A DNA stretch of 64,000 nucleotides from Paenibacillus helianthi (GTDB lineage Bacteria > Bacillota > Bacilli > Paenibacillales > Paenibacillaceae), in NCBI RefSeq assembly GCF_001909055.1, contig NZ_LVWI01000048.1, positions 144,780 through 208,779 on the forward strand, given 5' to 3'. The stretch's first letter is position 1; each line of letters opens with the position of its first letter. The notes beneath the pieces are model-generated. The model was not told the origin of the DNA and made no database searches. It saw nothing but the letters and a program-made list of their open reading frames with translations. The translations under genes were made by a program, and so were the position numbers. Below, in pieces: positions 25,126-33,440 of this stretch.

Positions 25126-27279
25126 TTACCCCTCAGCCAGCAGCCGGAAGCATCCGCTCACAAAGTCCCGCTGGATCTCCGGCAACGCCAGACCCGCCTG
25201 CATCAAGCGGTCGCCGCCGTAGACTTCCCCGCTGTCCGCGAGCCGGTAGTCCAGCTCCGGGTTCAGTCCGCTGAGCAGCAGGCTCCGGCGCGGCGGGTGC
25301 GGTTCAGCCAGCACCCGGAAATAGTAGACCAGCGCCTCGCGCTGGTCGTCCGAGACGAACATCCAGGCCGTTTCGTTCCCCTCGAACGGGCTCTGCAGCC
25401 GGTACAGATTGCCCTGCTGGACCAGGCTGCGAATCCCCTTATAATTCGCGACCTGCACCTTCACCAGTTCCTTTTCCTCCGGAGTAAACTTCGTCAGATC
25501 CAGCTCATAGCCGAAGTTGCCGGACATGGCGACATCTCCCCGGAAGGACAATGGAGTGATCCGTCCCACCTGATGATTCGGCACTGCGGAGACGTGTGCC
25601 CCCATGGAGCTAACCGGATAGACGAGGCTCGTACCGTACTGAATCTTCAAGCGCTCCACGGCATCCGTATCATCGCTGGTCCAGGTCTGCGGCATATAGT
25701 AGAGCATACCCGGATCGAAACGCCCGCCGCCGCTGCAACAGCTCTCGAACAGAATATGCGGAAATGCTGAAGTCAGACGTTCCAGCAGCTCGTACAATCC
25801 TAACACATACCGGTGCGCGGTTTCGCCCTGACGCTCGGGCGGCAACTGCGCCGAGCCGATCTCTGTCAGACAACGGTTCATATCCCATTTGATATAAGCC
25901 ACTGGGACGCTGGAGAAGATGCGGCTGAGGGATTCAAAAATATATTCCCGTACTTCTTCTCTGGTGTAGTCCAGTACCAGCTGCCACCGGAGTTCACTGC
26001 GGCGGCGGCCCGGAACATGCAGACACCAGTCGGGGTGGCTGCGGTAAAGGTCGCTGTCCGGCGAGATCATCTCCGGCTCCACCCACAGGCCGAACTTAAG
26101 CCCATGGCCGTTCACCCGGGCGGCAAGATCGGACAGGCCGCCCGGCAGCTTGCGCAGATCCTCCACCCAGTCGCCAAGTGAGGAGTTGTCCGCATCGCGC
26201 TTGCCGAACCAGCCGTCGTCCAGCACGAACAGCTCGATGCCGAGCTTCGCGCCTTCAGCGGCGATAGCCTCCAGCTTATCGGTATTGAAGTCAAAGTATG
26301 TCGCTTCCCAGTTGTTCACCAGGATCGGCCGTTCTTTATCCCTGTACTCTCCTCTGCTGAGCCGTGTCCGGTATAGTCTGTGATAGGTTCTCGACATTTC
26401 GCCAAGCCCCTGTCCCGAATAGACCATTACCGCTTCCGGTGTCTGAAAGCTCTCCCCCGCCTCAAGCCGCCAGGAGAAGTCAAAGGAATTCACTCCCATT
26501 GTGAGCCGGGTCATTCCGAAGGAATCCACCTCTGCCACGGCTTCAAAGCCCCCGCTATACACCAGTGAGAATCCATATACCTCTCCCTGGCGCTCATCCG
26601 TGCCACGCTTCGCCAATGCGGCAAAAGGGTTGTGCTGGTGGCTGCTCATCCCCCGGCGGCTCTCGATCGAAGTACTTCCCTGCTCCAGCTGCCTGCGGGT
26701 GAGACGACCTTCCCGCGACCAGGCGCCGGACAGGTAGATCATGTCCACATCCCCTGCCGGGAAATCGACGGAAGTACTCAGTGCCCGCAGCAATTGCAGC
26801 GGAGCCTGACCGTCATTCACAAATTCGGCGGATCGTGCAATGACATCCATTTCTTGATATACGGAATAACGCAGGACAACATTCAGCTTGGCATAATCGT
26901 CGCGGAGAATAAGCTCCAGAGTATCCGCTTCCTCCTCGGACTCCACATACACCGCAGGAAGTCCCGCAAGCTTCGGCTTGCCCGCCAGCACCCGGTAACC
27001 GCTGTAGCGCAGCTCCGTAACCCGGGTCCCATCCTCAAGCTTGGCCTGATAAGCCGGAACACGGAAATCCCCCGTACCGTACTGCGGGTATTCCTGCGGC
27101 AGGCGGTCAAGCGAGCCACCGGTCACCAGCGGGTGCAAGCCTTCCAGATTACTGCCGTGGCGCAGCTTTTCCCCCCAGTACACATGCGCCGGATAGCCGT
27201 TGACCAGCTCGATGATGTAACTCATGCCCTTGCTCTGCAGGTGGAATATCCCCTTGTCTTCCTGTACCCAAATCGCCAT
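25126..27279 (-). CDS. Alpha-galactosidase, GH36
   Basis: 717 residues, typical of GH36 group I enzymes that remove alpha-1,6-galactose from raffinose-series sugars and galactomannan. An N-terminal beta-supersandwich (~1-310) precedes a TIM barrel. Landmarks are 'LFVLDDGWFGKRDADNSSLGDW', the nucleophile Asp in 'IKWDMNRCLTEIG', 'FESCCSGGGRFD' and the acid/base region 'TWTSDDTDAVERLKIQYG'. A C-terminal beta domain closes the chain. No signal peptide, so it is cytoplasmic. It follows the beta-mannosidase gene by 42 bp in one operon, which together points to galactomanno-oligosaccharide breakdown. Confidence 0.95.
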   Translation of the reverse strand: MAIWVQEDKGIFHLQSKGMSYIIELVNGYPAHVYWGEKLRHGSNLEGLHPLVTGGSLDRLPQEYPQYGTGDFRVPAYQAKLEDGTRVTELRYSGYRVLAGKPKLAGLPAVYVESEEEADTLELILRDDYAKLNVVLRYSVYQEMDVIARSAEFVNDGQAPLQLLRALSTSVDFPAGDVDMIYLSGAWSREGRLTRRQLEQGSTSIESRRGMSSHQHNPFAALAKRGTDERQGEVYGFSLVYSGGFEAVAEVDSFGMTRLTMGVNSFDFSWRLEAGESFQTPEAVMVYSGQGLGEMSRTYHRLYRTRLSRGEYRDKERPILVNNWEATYFDFNTDKLEAIAAEGAKLGIELFVLDDGWFGKRDADNSSLGDWVEDLRKLPGGLSDLAARVNGHGLKFGLWVEPEMISPDSDLYRSHPDWCLHVPGRRRSELRWQLVLDYTREEVREYIFESLSRIFSSVPVAYIKWDMNRCLTEIGSAQLPPERQGETAHRYVLGLYELLERLTSAFPHILFESCCSGGGRFDPGMLYYMPQTWTSDDTDAVERLKIQYGTSLVYPVSSMGAHVSAVPNHQVGRITPLSFRGDVAMSGNFGYELDLTKFTPEEKELVKVQVANYKGIRSLVQQGNLYRLQSPFEGNETAWMFVSDDQREALVYYFRVLAEPHPPRRSLLLSGLNPELDYRLADSGEVYGGDRLMQAGLALPEIQRDFVSGCFRLLAEG

Positions 27280-27321
27280 GGTCCTTATTCCTTCTCTCTT
27301 GTAGGTTTCAACCCAAAGACT

Positions 27322-29862
27322 CTATTCCACGTAATCCGCCATCGAGCGAATCTCAAGACCCTTCGGAGCAGCCGGCACGAAGTCCGCTTCCCCGCTGCCG
27401 CGCAGGAAGAATTCCACAGTCTTCGTCTCCCCTGGAAGCAGGTCAAAGAAGTTATCCGAGAAGATTCCTTCCTCTTCCGTAGTCAGATACACCCCTCTCG
27501 CCAGCACATTACTGGTTACCTTGAAGCTGAGTCCGTTGCTGCCGGGAACCTCTGTCACCGTAAGGTGCGGCGGGGTCAGCGCAATTTCTTTGGCGGACAC
27601 GAAGTAATGGTGCTTATGCTCCAGCAGCCGGCCTTCAGCCAGCAAAGACGCAGTGAACAGAACACGGTCAGACTCGCGGCCCTCCAGCAATCCGTCAAGT
27701 CCTGCCATAAATACGACGTCTGTAGCGTCCGCTGCCAGGGTCACCGGCTGTGACCATTCCTGCAGCACAGCGCCGCTGATATCATGCAGCCGGATCTGTA
27801 GTTCGCCTTCAAACGCTTCCTGACGGTCAGAAACGGCATGCACCTTGAGGGTATGCCCGTCCGAGCCGTCAATGGAGAGCAAAAGATCTTTATAGCTATT
27901 GCGCGCTGTGTATTGCAGCGCCTTCCAGCGGCCGTAGTAATCCATGCTCGCCCAGGAGGCCACCGGCCAGCAATCGTTCATCTGCCAATACAGCGTACCC
28001 ATACAGTAGGGTTTGTTTCTCCGGTGGCTCTCAATAGCCATCCGCATGGCCTCTGCCTGAAGAATCTGGCTCATATAGAGGAAACTGCTGAAATCCTTCG
28101 GCTGCGGAAGATAGATATCCATGTATTCCTTAATTAGAAGGTTGCCGCGCCCGTTCTTCTGATGCGCGAGCATCACTTCAGATTCCAGCGCCATATCGCG
28201 ATCTTCCGCATAACTAAGCACCGATTTCAGCTCAGGGAAAGACTGGAAGCCGTATTCACTCATGAAGCGGCCAACCTTAACGTTGTAGTTCTCAAAAGGC
28301 TCGCTTCCATGCCATACCCCCCAGTAGTGCACATCCCCTTCACCAGCAATCCGCGTGGCATGCTGATTCAGGTCATGGGTAAGGTCCCGCATCGGTGAAG
28401 ATGCCCAGTAATCCACATCCGGGTGACAGGCGGCTACAGCCTCCGGCAAGATACGATGGAATACTGCTTCATAATCCTTCCACAGCTTCTCACGGATCTC
28501 CGGACTGTACTTTTCCTTCCAGCCCCAGCCCATATTGTCTTCATAGTGCGACCACGCCGAATCCATCTCATTATTGCCGCACCACAAAGCGATGCACGGA
28601 TGGTTGCGCAATCTCCGCACGTTATAGACAGCCTCTTCGCGCACATTCTCCAGGAATGGCTCATCACCAGGGTACATGCTGCACGCAAACATGAAATCCT
28701 GCCAGACCAGCAGCCCGTACTCATCACACAGCCGGTAAAAAACTTCCTCTTCATAGATCCCGCCGCCCCATACCCGCAGCATGTTCATATTGGAGGCTGC
28801 TGCCGAGGCGATCTCATGACGATAACGCTCCTCGGTAACTTCCGTGGAAAAACTGTCATTTGGAATATGATTGGCGCCCTTGGCAAAAACCCGCACACCG
28901 TTCAGTTCGAAATAAAAGGAAGCCCCACGGTCATCCGGCTTCCGGACCAGCTTGATCTCCCGAAGTCCGGTAGTAACATCAGTCTGCGCCACGGCCTTCC
29001 CTTCCTGGAGCAGCTCTGCCCGAAATACAGTCAACTCAGGTGCCCCAAGACCATTACACCACCATAGACGGGGCTGATCCAAGACAACTTCCAGCTCCAA
29101 TGTCTGCTTGCCCGGCTGTACCGCAGCGGATTTCATCCATTCCTGACCGCCGCTGCTGATCCGCAGCAGACCGTTCCATCCGGACGGGGCATCCACTTCC
29201 ACAAGCACAGTCACCCGGGCCTCTTCCCGGTTCACCGCGTTTTGCCGGATATATACATCTGTAATAGCAACGGTATCCCTGCCTTCCAGCACAGCCTCAC
29301 GCCAGATGCCGCTGGTCAGGAATCTTGGCCCCCAGTCCCAGCCGTAATGATACGGCGCTTTGCGGGCAAATACGCTGATCTGCTGTCCCCCAAGTCCGCC
29401 AAGCTCGGATTGGTCATTGGGTGCCGGCAGCGCATAACCCAGCTGTTCCAGCTTCGGCAGATCTTCATTCACTACGGAACGGAATCTCACGCGAATCTCA
29501 TTTTGCCCGGTCTGCAGCAGCCCCTTCACATCCACAGTCCAGGCCCGGAACATATTGTCTGCTGAGAGCGCATGCACATCATTTACAAAGACATCCGCAT
29601 ACGTGTCGAGTCCTTTGAAGACCAACTCAGTACAAGCATGCTGCTGCCATTTCTCTTCCAGTTGCAGGACCGTCCGGTATTCCCAGTCTTTCTTATCGAT
29701 CCATTGCAGGTCATGCTCGTTCTTTCCATAAAAGGGCTGTGGGATTCGTTCATTGCGGAGCAGATCAGTATGCACCGTTCCAGGTACAGCTGCCGGCAGC
29801 CATTCCTCTTCATCACATGCTCTAAATTGCCAGTTGTCCAATTTCAGTTGTATGTGCTTCAT
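27322..29862 (-). CDS. Beta-mannosidase, GH2
   Basis: 846 residues. It starts 'MKHIQLKLDNWQFRACDEEEWLPA' (part), with 'AAVPGTVHTDLLRNERIPQPF', the usual start of GH2 beta-mannosidases. The barrel holds 'MLRVWGGGIYEEEVFYRLCD' and 'LLVWQDFMFACSMYP'. The acid/base Glu is in 'LWCGNNEMDSA' and the nucleophile Glu in 'SEYGFQSFPEL'. No signal peptide. It releases mannose from the non-reducing end of manno-oligosaccharides in the cytoplasm. First gene of the operon with the GH36; divergent from the binding-protein gene at 30213, across a region with tandem repeats. Confidence 0.95.
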   Translation of the reverse strand: MKHIQLKLDNWQFRACDEEEWLPAAVPGTVHTDLLRNERIPQPFYGKNEHDLQWIDKKDWEYRTVLQLEEKWQQHACTELVFKGLDTYADVFVNDVHALSADNMFRAWTVDVKGLLQTGQNEIRVRFRSVVNEDLPKLEQLGYALPAPNDQSELGGLGGQQISVFARKAPYHYGWDWGPRFLTSGIWREAVLEGRDTVAITDVYIRQNAVNREEARVTVLVEVDAPSGWNGLLRISSGGQEWMKSAAVQPGKQTLELEVVLDQPRLWWCNGLGAPELTVFRAELLQEGKAVAQTDVTTGLREIKLVRKPDDRGASFYFELNGVRVFAKGANHIPNDSFSTEVTEERYRHEIASAAASNMNMLRVWGGGIYEEEVFYRLCDEYGLLVWQDFMFACSMYPGDEPFLENVREEAVYNVRRLRNHPCIALWCGNNEMDSAWSHYEDNMGWGWKEKYSPEIREKLWKDYEAVFHRILPEAVAACHPDVDYWASSPMRDLTHDLNQHATRIAGEGDVHYWGVWHGSEPFENYNVKVGRFMSEYGFQSFPELKSVLSYAEDRDMALESEVMLAHQKNGRGNLLIKEYMDIYLPQPKDFSSFLYMSQILQAEAMRMAIESHRRNKPYCMGTLYWQMNDCWPVASWASMDYYGRWKALQYTARNSYKDLLLSIDGSDGHTLKVHAVSDRQEAFEGELQIRLHDISGAVLQEWSQPVTLAADATDVVFMAGLDGLLEGRESDRVLFTASLLAEGRLLEHKHHYFVSAKEIALTPPHLTVTEVPGSNGLSFKVTSNVLARGVYLTTEEEGIFSDNFFDLLPGETKTVEFFLRGSGEADFVPAAPKGLEIRSMADYVE

Positions 29863-29873
29863 TAGAACCTCCT

Positions 29874-30030
29874 AAAAGTTTTGTGAGCATAGACATCCTG
29901 TAATCACATCGTACAAAACTCGCTACGGAAGCATGGGCTTAAGTGTTGTGAGCCTAAGCTCCTTGAGTCTGCATCATACCAGACTCACTTGGAAAACATA
30001 CGTCCTAAAGTATTGTAAGCATGCGCTTTC
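29874..30030. repeat. Tandem ~66-bp repeat upstream of the beta-mannosidase gene
   Basis: Units begin at about 29874, 29939 and 30006. Each opens with (T)AAAGT-x-TTGTGAGC (AAAGTTTTGTGAGC, AAGTGTTGTGAGC, AAAGTATTGTAAGC); the GC ends of these motifs are 65 and 67 bp apart. Further into each unit, CATCGTACAAAACTCGCT matches CATCATACCAGACTCACT. The third unit is truncated. The array lies in the leader or promoter of the GH2-GH36 operon. Confidence 0.7.
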
Positions 30031-30068
30031 ATGAATAATGTTCATTTCCATTGTATTTTGTTATCCTA

Positions 30069-30081
30069 TTGTTAGCAACAA
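30069..30081. promoter_or_regulatory. Small palindrome in the divergent region
   Basis: TTGTTAGCAACAA, a 13-bp perfect dyad (odd centre) lying between the GH2 operon and the binding-protein gene. It could be an operator for a LacI- or GntR-type protein; no such regulator gene is adjacent. Confidence 0.35.
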
Positions 30082-30173
30082 ACTAATTATATTCATTTAA
30101 ACAGAATAAATAAAGACAATAAATAATAATTCAATCCATTTCTCAATCCGAAATTTATCGTTATAATAACTAA

Positions 30174-30187
30174 TGTAAACGCTAACA
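30174..30187. promoter_or_regulatory. cre site (CcpA catabolite-repression element)
   Basis: TGTAAACGCTAACA fits the consensus TGWAARCGYTWNCW. It lies 26 bp before the binding-protein start, downstream of where a promoter would be, so CcpA should repress the transporter when glucose is present. Seen in sequence; function from the known consensus. Confidence 0.75.
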
Positions 30188-30212
30188 ATAAAACGAAAAA
30201 GGGGACAACGCA

Positions 30213-31559
30213 ATGAGAAACAAGTTATTTTCGTTATGTTTTGTTATCATCATGATTTTCTCTTTATCCCTGACAGGCTGCGGCTCCAACAACAATAATA
30301 ATGCCGCCTCAGCCACAGACAAGCCTGCAGCAACTACGGATACTGAAGGTACCGGTGGTAATGCGTCAGCAACCACTGAACCGGCCGCAGCAAGCGGCAC
30401 CGACATCAGCGGCAAAATCACCTTCCTCACCAACAGAACCGACATGATCGGCAAAGAGTATGACGAATATGTTAAGCGCTTTAATGAGAAATACCCGAAT
30501 ATCAAGGTCGAATTTGAAGCCTCCCAAACCGACTACAACCAGCAAGCCAAAGTTAGAATGGCCAGTGGAGAGCTTCCGGATGTGATGTTCGTTCCAAGCA
30601 TTCCAAACTCGGATCTGCCTAAATATTTTGCTTCCCTGGACGATCTTGGCCTGAATGACAAGATTACCTTTAAAGACTTCAAATCCTATGAAGGCAAGCT
30701 CTACGGAATTACAACAGGTAACTCCACTTCCGGGATTGTCTACAACAAAAAGGCCTTCGCCGATGCCGGCATCACGGAAGTTCCTAAGACCTGGGACGAA
30801 TTCCTGGCTGCCTGCGAAAAGCTGAAAGCCAAAGGTATTGTGCCACTGGCTTCCAACTTCAAAGACAAGTGGCCGCTTAACGACTGGGTATTTGCAGTTC
30901 CTCGCATCATTGAGAACAAAGCTGATTTCCCTAATGACAAGCTGAACACTGACACTCCTTTCACTATGGATAATGGTTATGGCAAATCATTCAGCCTTCT
31001 GAGAGAGCTTAACGAAAAAGGCTATCTGGAAAAAGACATCAACTCCACCAACTGGGAACAATCCAAGAAAGACATCGCAGCTGGCAAGTTCGCCATGTAT
31101 TTCCTTGGCAACTGGGTAATCAATCAAGTCGTCGGCGCAGGTACAACTTCTGACAACGTAGGTTTCTTCCCGCTTCCTTACGACAACTCAGGTAAACTTA
31201 CTGCTCCGCTCAGCCCTGACTTCTTCTATGCCGTGGCTAAGGACAGCAAAAATGTAGACGCTGCCAAAGCCTTCGTGAAATGGATGATCGAAGAATCAGG
31301 ATATGAAGATTTTGCCGGATTTATCTCTCCGCTGAAAGGCAAAGAATCCAAGCTGCCTCAGCTGAAGGAATTCCAGGCTACCGGCGTAACTCTGCAAGAA
31401 GGTACACCGGATGATCCTAAGGTTACCGAAATCACTAACAAAGCACAGCTTGATATTCCAGCCATGCTTCAGGAATTTGTACTTGCCAAAGATCCGCAAA
31501 CCGTCTTTGACAAATGGAATAAAGCCTGGGCTAAAGCTAAGAAAGACCTCGGCTATTAA
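30213..31559 (+). CDS. Sugar ABC transporter substrate-binding lipoprotein
   Basis: 448 residues, an extracellular solute-binding protein of family 1. Start at 30213 with AAAGGGG 9 bp upstream. The signal ends in a lipobox 'SLTGC', followed by a long linker rich in Asn, Ala, Thr and Gly. The folded domain opens 'GKITFLTNRTDMIGKEYDEY' and contains 'FNEKYPNIKVEFEA', 'YNKKAFADAGITEVPKTWDEF' and 'MYFLGNWVINQV'. It is a CUT1-type binder for oligosaccharides; the neighbouring galactosidase and mannosidase suggest galactomanno-oligosaccharides, which is inference. A strong hairpin separates it from the permease genes and probably keeps it more abundant than them. Confidence 0.95.
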   Translation: MRNKLFSLCFVIIMIFSLSLTGCGSNNNNNAASATDKPAATTDTEGTGGNASATTEPAAASGTDISGKITFLTNRTDMIGKEYDEYVKRFNEKYPNIKVEFEASQTDYNQQAKVRMASGELPDVMFVPSIPNSDLPKYFASLDDLGLNDKITFKDFKSYEGKLYGITTGNSTSGIVYNKKAFADAGITEVPKTWDEFLAACEKLKAKGIVPLASNFKDKWPLNDWVFAVPRIIENKADFPNDKLNTDTPFTMDNGYGKSFSLLRELNEKGYLEKDINSTNWEQSKKDIAAGKFAMYFLGNWVINQVVGAGTTSDNVGFFPLPYDNSGKLTAPLSPDFFYAVAKDSKNVDAAKAFVKWMIEESGYEDFAGFISPLKGKESKLPQLKEFQATGVTLQEGTPDDPKVTEITNKAQLDIPAMLQEFVLAKDPQTVFDKWNKAWAKAKKDLGY

Positions 31560-31599
31560 TCTCAAGTCACGCTGTAACGTTAGCATCCTATAACACGGC

Positions 31600-31638
31600 G
31601 CAAAATGGATTATCGCCTTTACGGATAATCCATTTTGC
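31600..31638 (+). promoter_or_regulatory. Perfect intercistronic hairpin (15-bp stem)
   Basis: GCAAAATGGATTATC (31600-31614) and its exact complement (31624-31638) flank a 9-base loop. No T-run follows, so it is probably not a full terminator. It likely stabilises or processes the mRNA to favour the binding protein over the permeases, as known for malE-type operons. Confidence 0.7.
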
Positions 31639-31675
31639 CATAAATCACAGAGCGCTCACAAGGAAAGTAGGTCAA

Positions 31676-32572
31676 GTGATGTTAGGAACATTATCCTATA
31701 GCAAACAAAAAACGATTATTATCGTATCCTTTCTGCTCATTCCGCTGCTGCTGCTGGCTACATTCACGTATTATCCGGCACTCAAGCTCATCTACTACAG
31801 CTTTACGAACTGGGACGGCTACAGCCCCGAGAAGCCTTGGGTAGGACTGGATAATTACCGCGAAGTCTTCAGCAATCCTGATATTTTCAAGGTATTCATC
31901 CATAACTTTGCTTACTTCGTCATGGGGATTGTCCAGAACGTAGTGGCTATCTATTTCGCTGTTGTGCTGAACAGCAAGCTGCGGGGCCGCAACGGATTCC
32001 GGATTATGCTCTTCCTGCCCTACATTATGAACGGCGTTGCCGTTGCCTTTATGTTCGGCTATGTATTTGATACCACCAACGGCTCGCTGAATCTGTTCCT
32101 GGACAGCATCGGACTGCACCATCTGGCCCAGACCAGCTGGCTTGGGACCGAAGGTCTCGTCAACTACTCACTGGCCTCCACCGGCTTCTGGCGCTTCATG
32201 GGCTACAATATGGTTATCTACATCGCCTCTTTACAGGCCATTCCGCGCGATATTTATGAAGCGGCCAAGATCGACGGTGCTGGCTCTTTTCAGACCCTAT
32301 GGAGAGTGACCCTGCCGAATATGAAGGCTGTTATTCAATTGAATCTTTTCCTCACTGTTACCGGTGCGCTTGAGGTCTTCGACCTGCCATTCGTACTCAC
32401 CAAAGGCGGCCCGGCCGGCGCAAGTCAGACCTATGTGCAGCGCGTGGTCGAGACGGCATTCGCATATAACAATTACGGCCTGGCTTCAGCCATGAGCATT
32501 ATTCTGCTGTTCTTTGTTGTTATTGTGCTGCTGGTACAGCAATTGGTTCTTAACCGGGGAGGAGACAAATAA
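31676..32572 (+). CDS. Carbohydrate ABC transporter permease, MalF-type
   Basis: 298 residues; GTG at 31676 or the next codon, ATG at 31679, is the start (AAGGAAAG 8-11 bp before). It has six membrane segments and the EAA loop 'IYEAAKIDGAGSFQTLWRVTLP' (part) near residue 205. Typical MalF-like pieces are 'YYSFTNWDGYS', 'WVGLDNYREVF' and 'LTKGGPAGASQTYVQ'. It forms the channel with the next gene, 2 bp away. No ATPase gene is present. Confidence 0.95.
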   Translation: MMLGTLSYSKQKTIIIVSFLLIPLLLLATFTYYPALKLIYYSFTNWDGYSPEKPWVGLDNYREVFSNPDIFKVFIHNFAYFVMGIVQNVVAIYFAVVLNSKLRGRNGFRIMLFLPYIMNGVAVAFMFGYVFDTTNGSLNLFLDSIGLHHLAQTSWLGTEGLVNYSLASTGFWRFMGYNMVIYIASLQAIPRDIYEAAKIDGAGSFQTLWRVTLPNMKAVIQLNLFLTVTGALEVFDLPFVLTKGGPAGASQTYVQRVVETAFAYNNYGLASAMSIILLFFVVIVLLVQQLVLNRGGDK

Positions 32573-32574
32573 AC

Positions 32575-33408
32575 ATGACACACACTAAATTTCGTCTGGT
32601 TGATATTATCAAATACGTCTCACTCCTGATCGGGGTCTTTGTCGTCCTCTTCCCTCCTTATGTGGTAGTCGTCAATGCCTTCAAATCTACAGATGAATTC
32701 AATTCAAGCAGCTCGATGTCCCTGCCAAAAAGCTTCCTGAACTTCGACAACTTTGTTGCCGTCTTCCAGCGCGGTGGGCTCCTCAGCGGTTTCGGCAATG
32801 TCCTCGTGATTATAATAATTACATTGACCTTGAACATTCTGTTTGGGACAATGGTAGCATATGTCCTTGGCCGCTTCTCTTTTAAAATGAAACCGGTCGT
32901 CTTTGGGGCTTATCTCGTAGCCACCATCATCCCAAGCATCACCACCCAGGTTGCCACCTTCGGCATCATCAAGAACATGGGTCTCTACAACACGCTCGGC
33001 GCCCCAATTGTCCTGTATATCGGCGCAGACGTGATCCAGATCATTCTGTATCTGCAGTTCATCCGCAACATTCCGGTTGATCTGGATGAGAGTGCCATGG
33101 TGGAGGGTGCTTCCCTGTTCAAAATCTACCGTTCGATCATCTTCCCGCTCCTGACACCGGCGACAGCTACGCTAGTGATCTTGAAGACGATCAGCATATA
33201 CAATGACATGTACATCCCTTACCTTTATATGCCCAAACAGAGCCTTGGCGTGGTCACCACCATCCTGATGCGTTTCCAGGGGGTCAACTCCGGGGAATGG
33301 AACCTGATCTGTGCCGCGATTCTGCTGATTTTGCTGCCGACAGTAATTCTGTACTTTTTCCTGCAGCGTTACATTTTTGAAGGAGTAACCAGCGGCGCGG
33401 TTAAATAA
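32575..33408 (+). CDS. Carbohydrate ABC transporter permease, MalG-type
   Basis: 277 residues with six membrane segments; EAA-like loop 'DESAMVEGASLFKIYRSIIFP' (part) and the family C-terminus 'QRYIFEGVTSGAVK'. The start is 2 bp after the previous stop and uses GGGAGGAG. It pairs with the MalF-type subunit; the ATPase is presumably a shared MsmX-like protein elsewhere. The sensor kinase gene follows 32 bp downstream, making transporter and regulators one operon. Confidence 0.95.
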   Translation: MTHTKFRLVDIIKYVSLLIGVFVVLFPPYVVVVNAFKSTDEFNSSSSMSLPKSFLNFDNFVAVFQRGGLLSGFGNVLVIIIITLTLNILFGTMVAYVLGRFSFKMKPVVFGAYLVATIIPSITTQVATFGIIKNMGLYNTLGAPIVLYIGADVIQIILYLQFIRNIPVDLDESAMVEGASLFKIYRSIIFPLLTPATATLVILKTISIYNDMYIPYLYMPKQSLGVVTTILMRFQGVNSGEWNLICAAILLILLPTVILYFFLQRYIFEGVTSGAVK

Positions 33409-33440
33409 GGGAAAAGGAATGTACCGAGAGGAATAACAAC

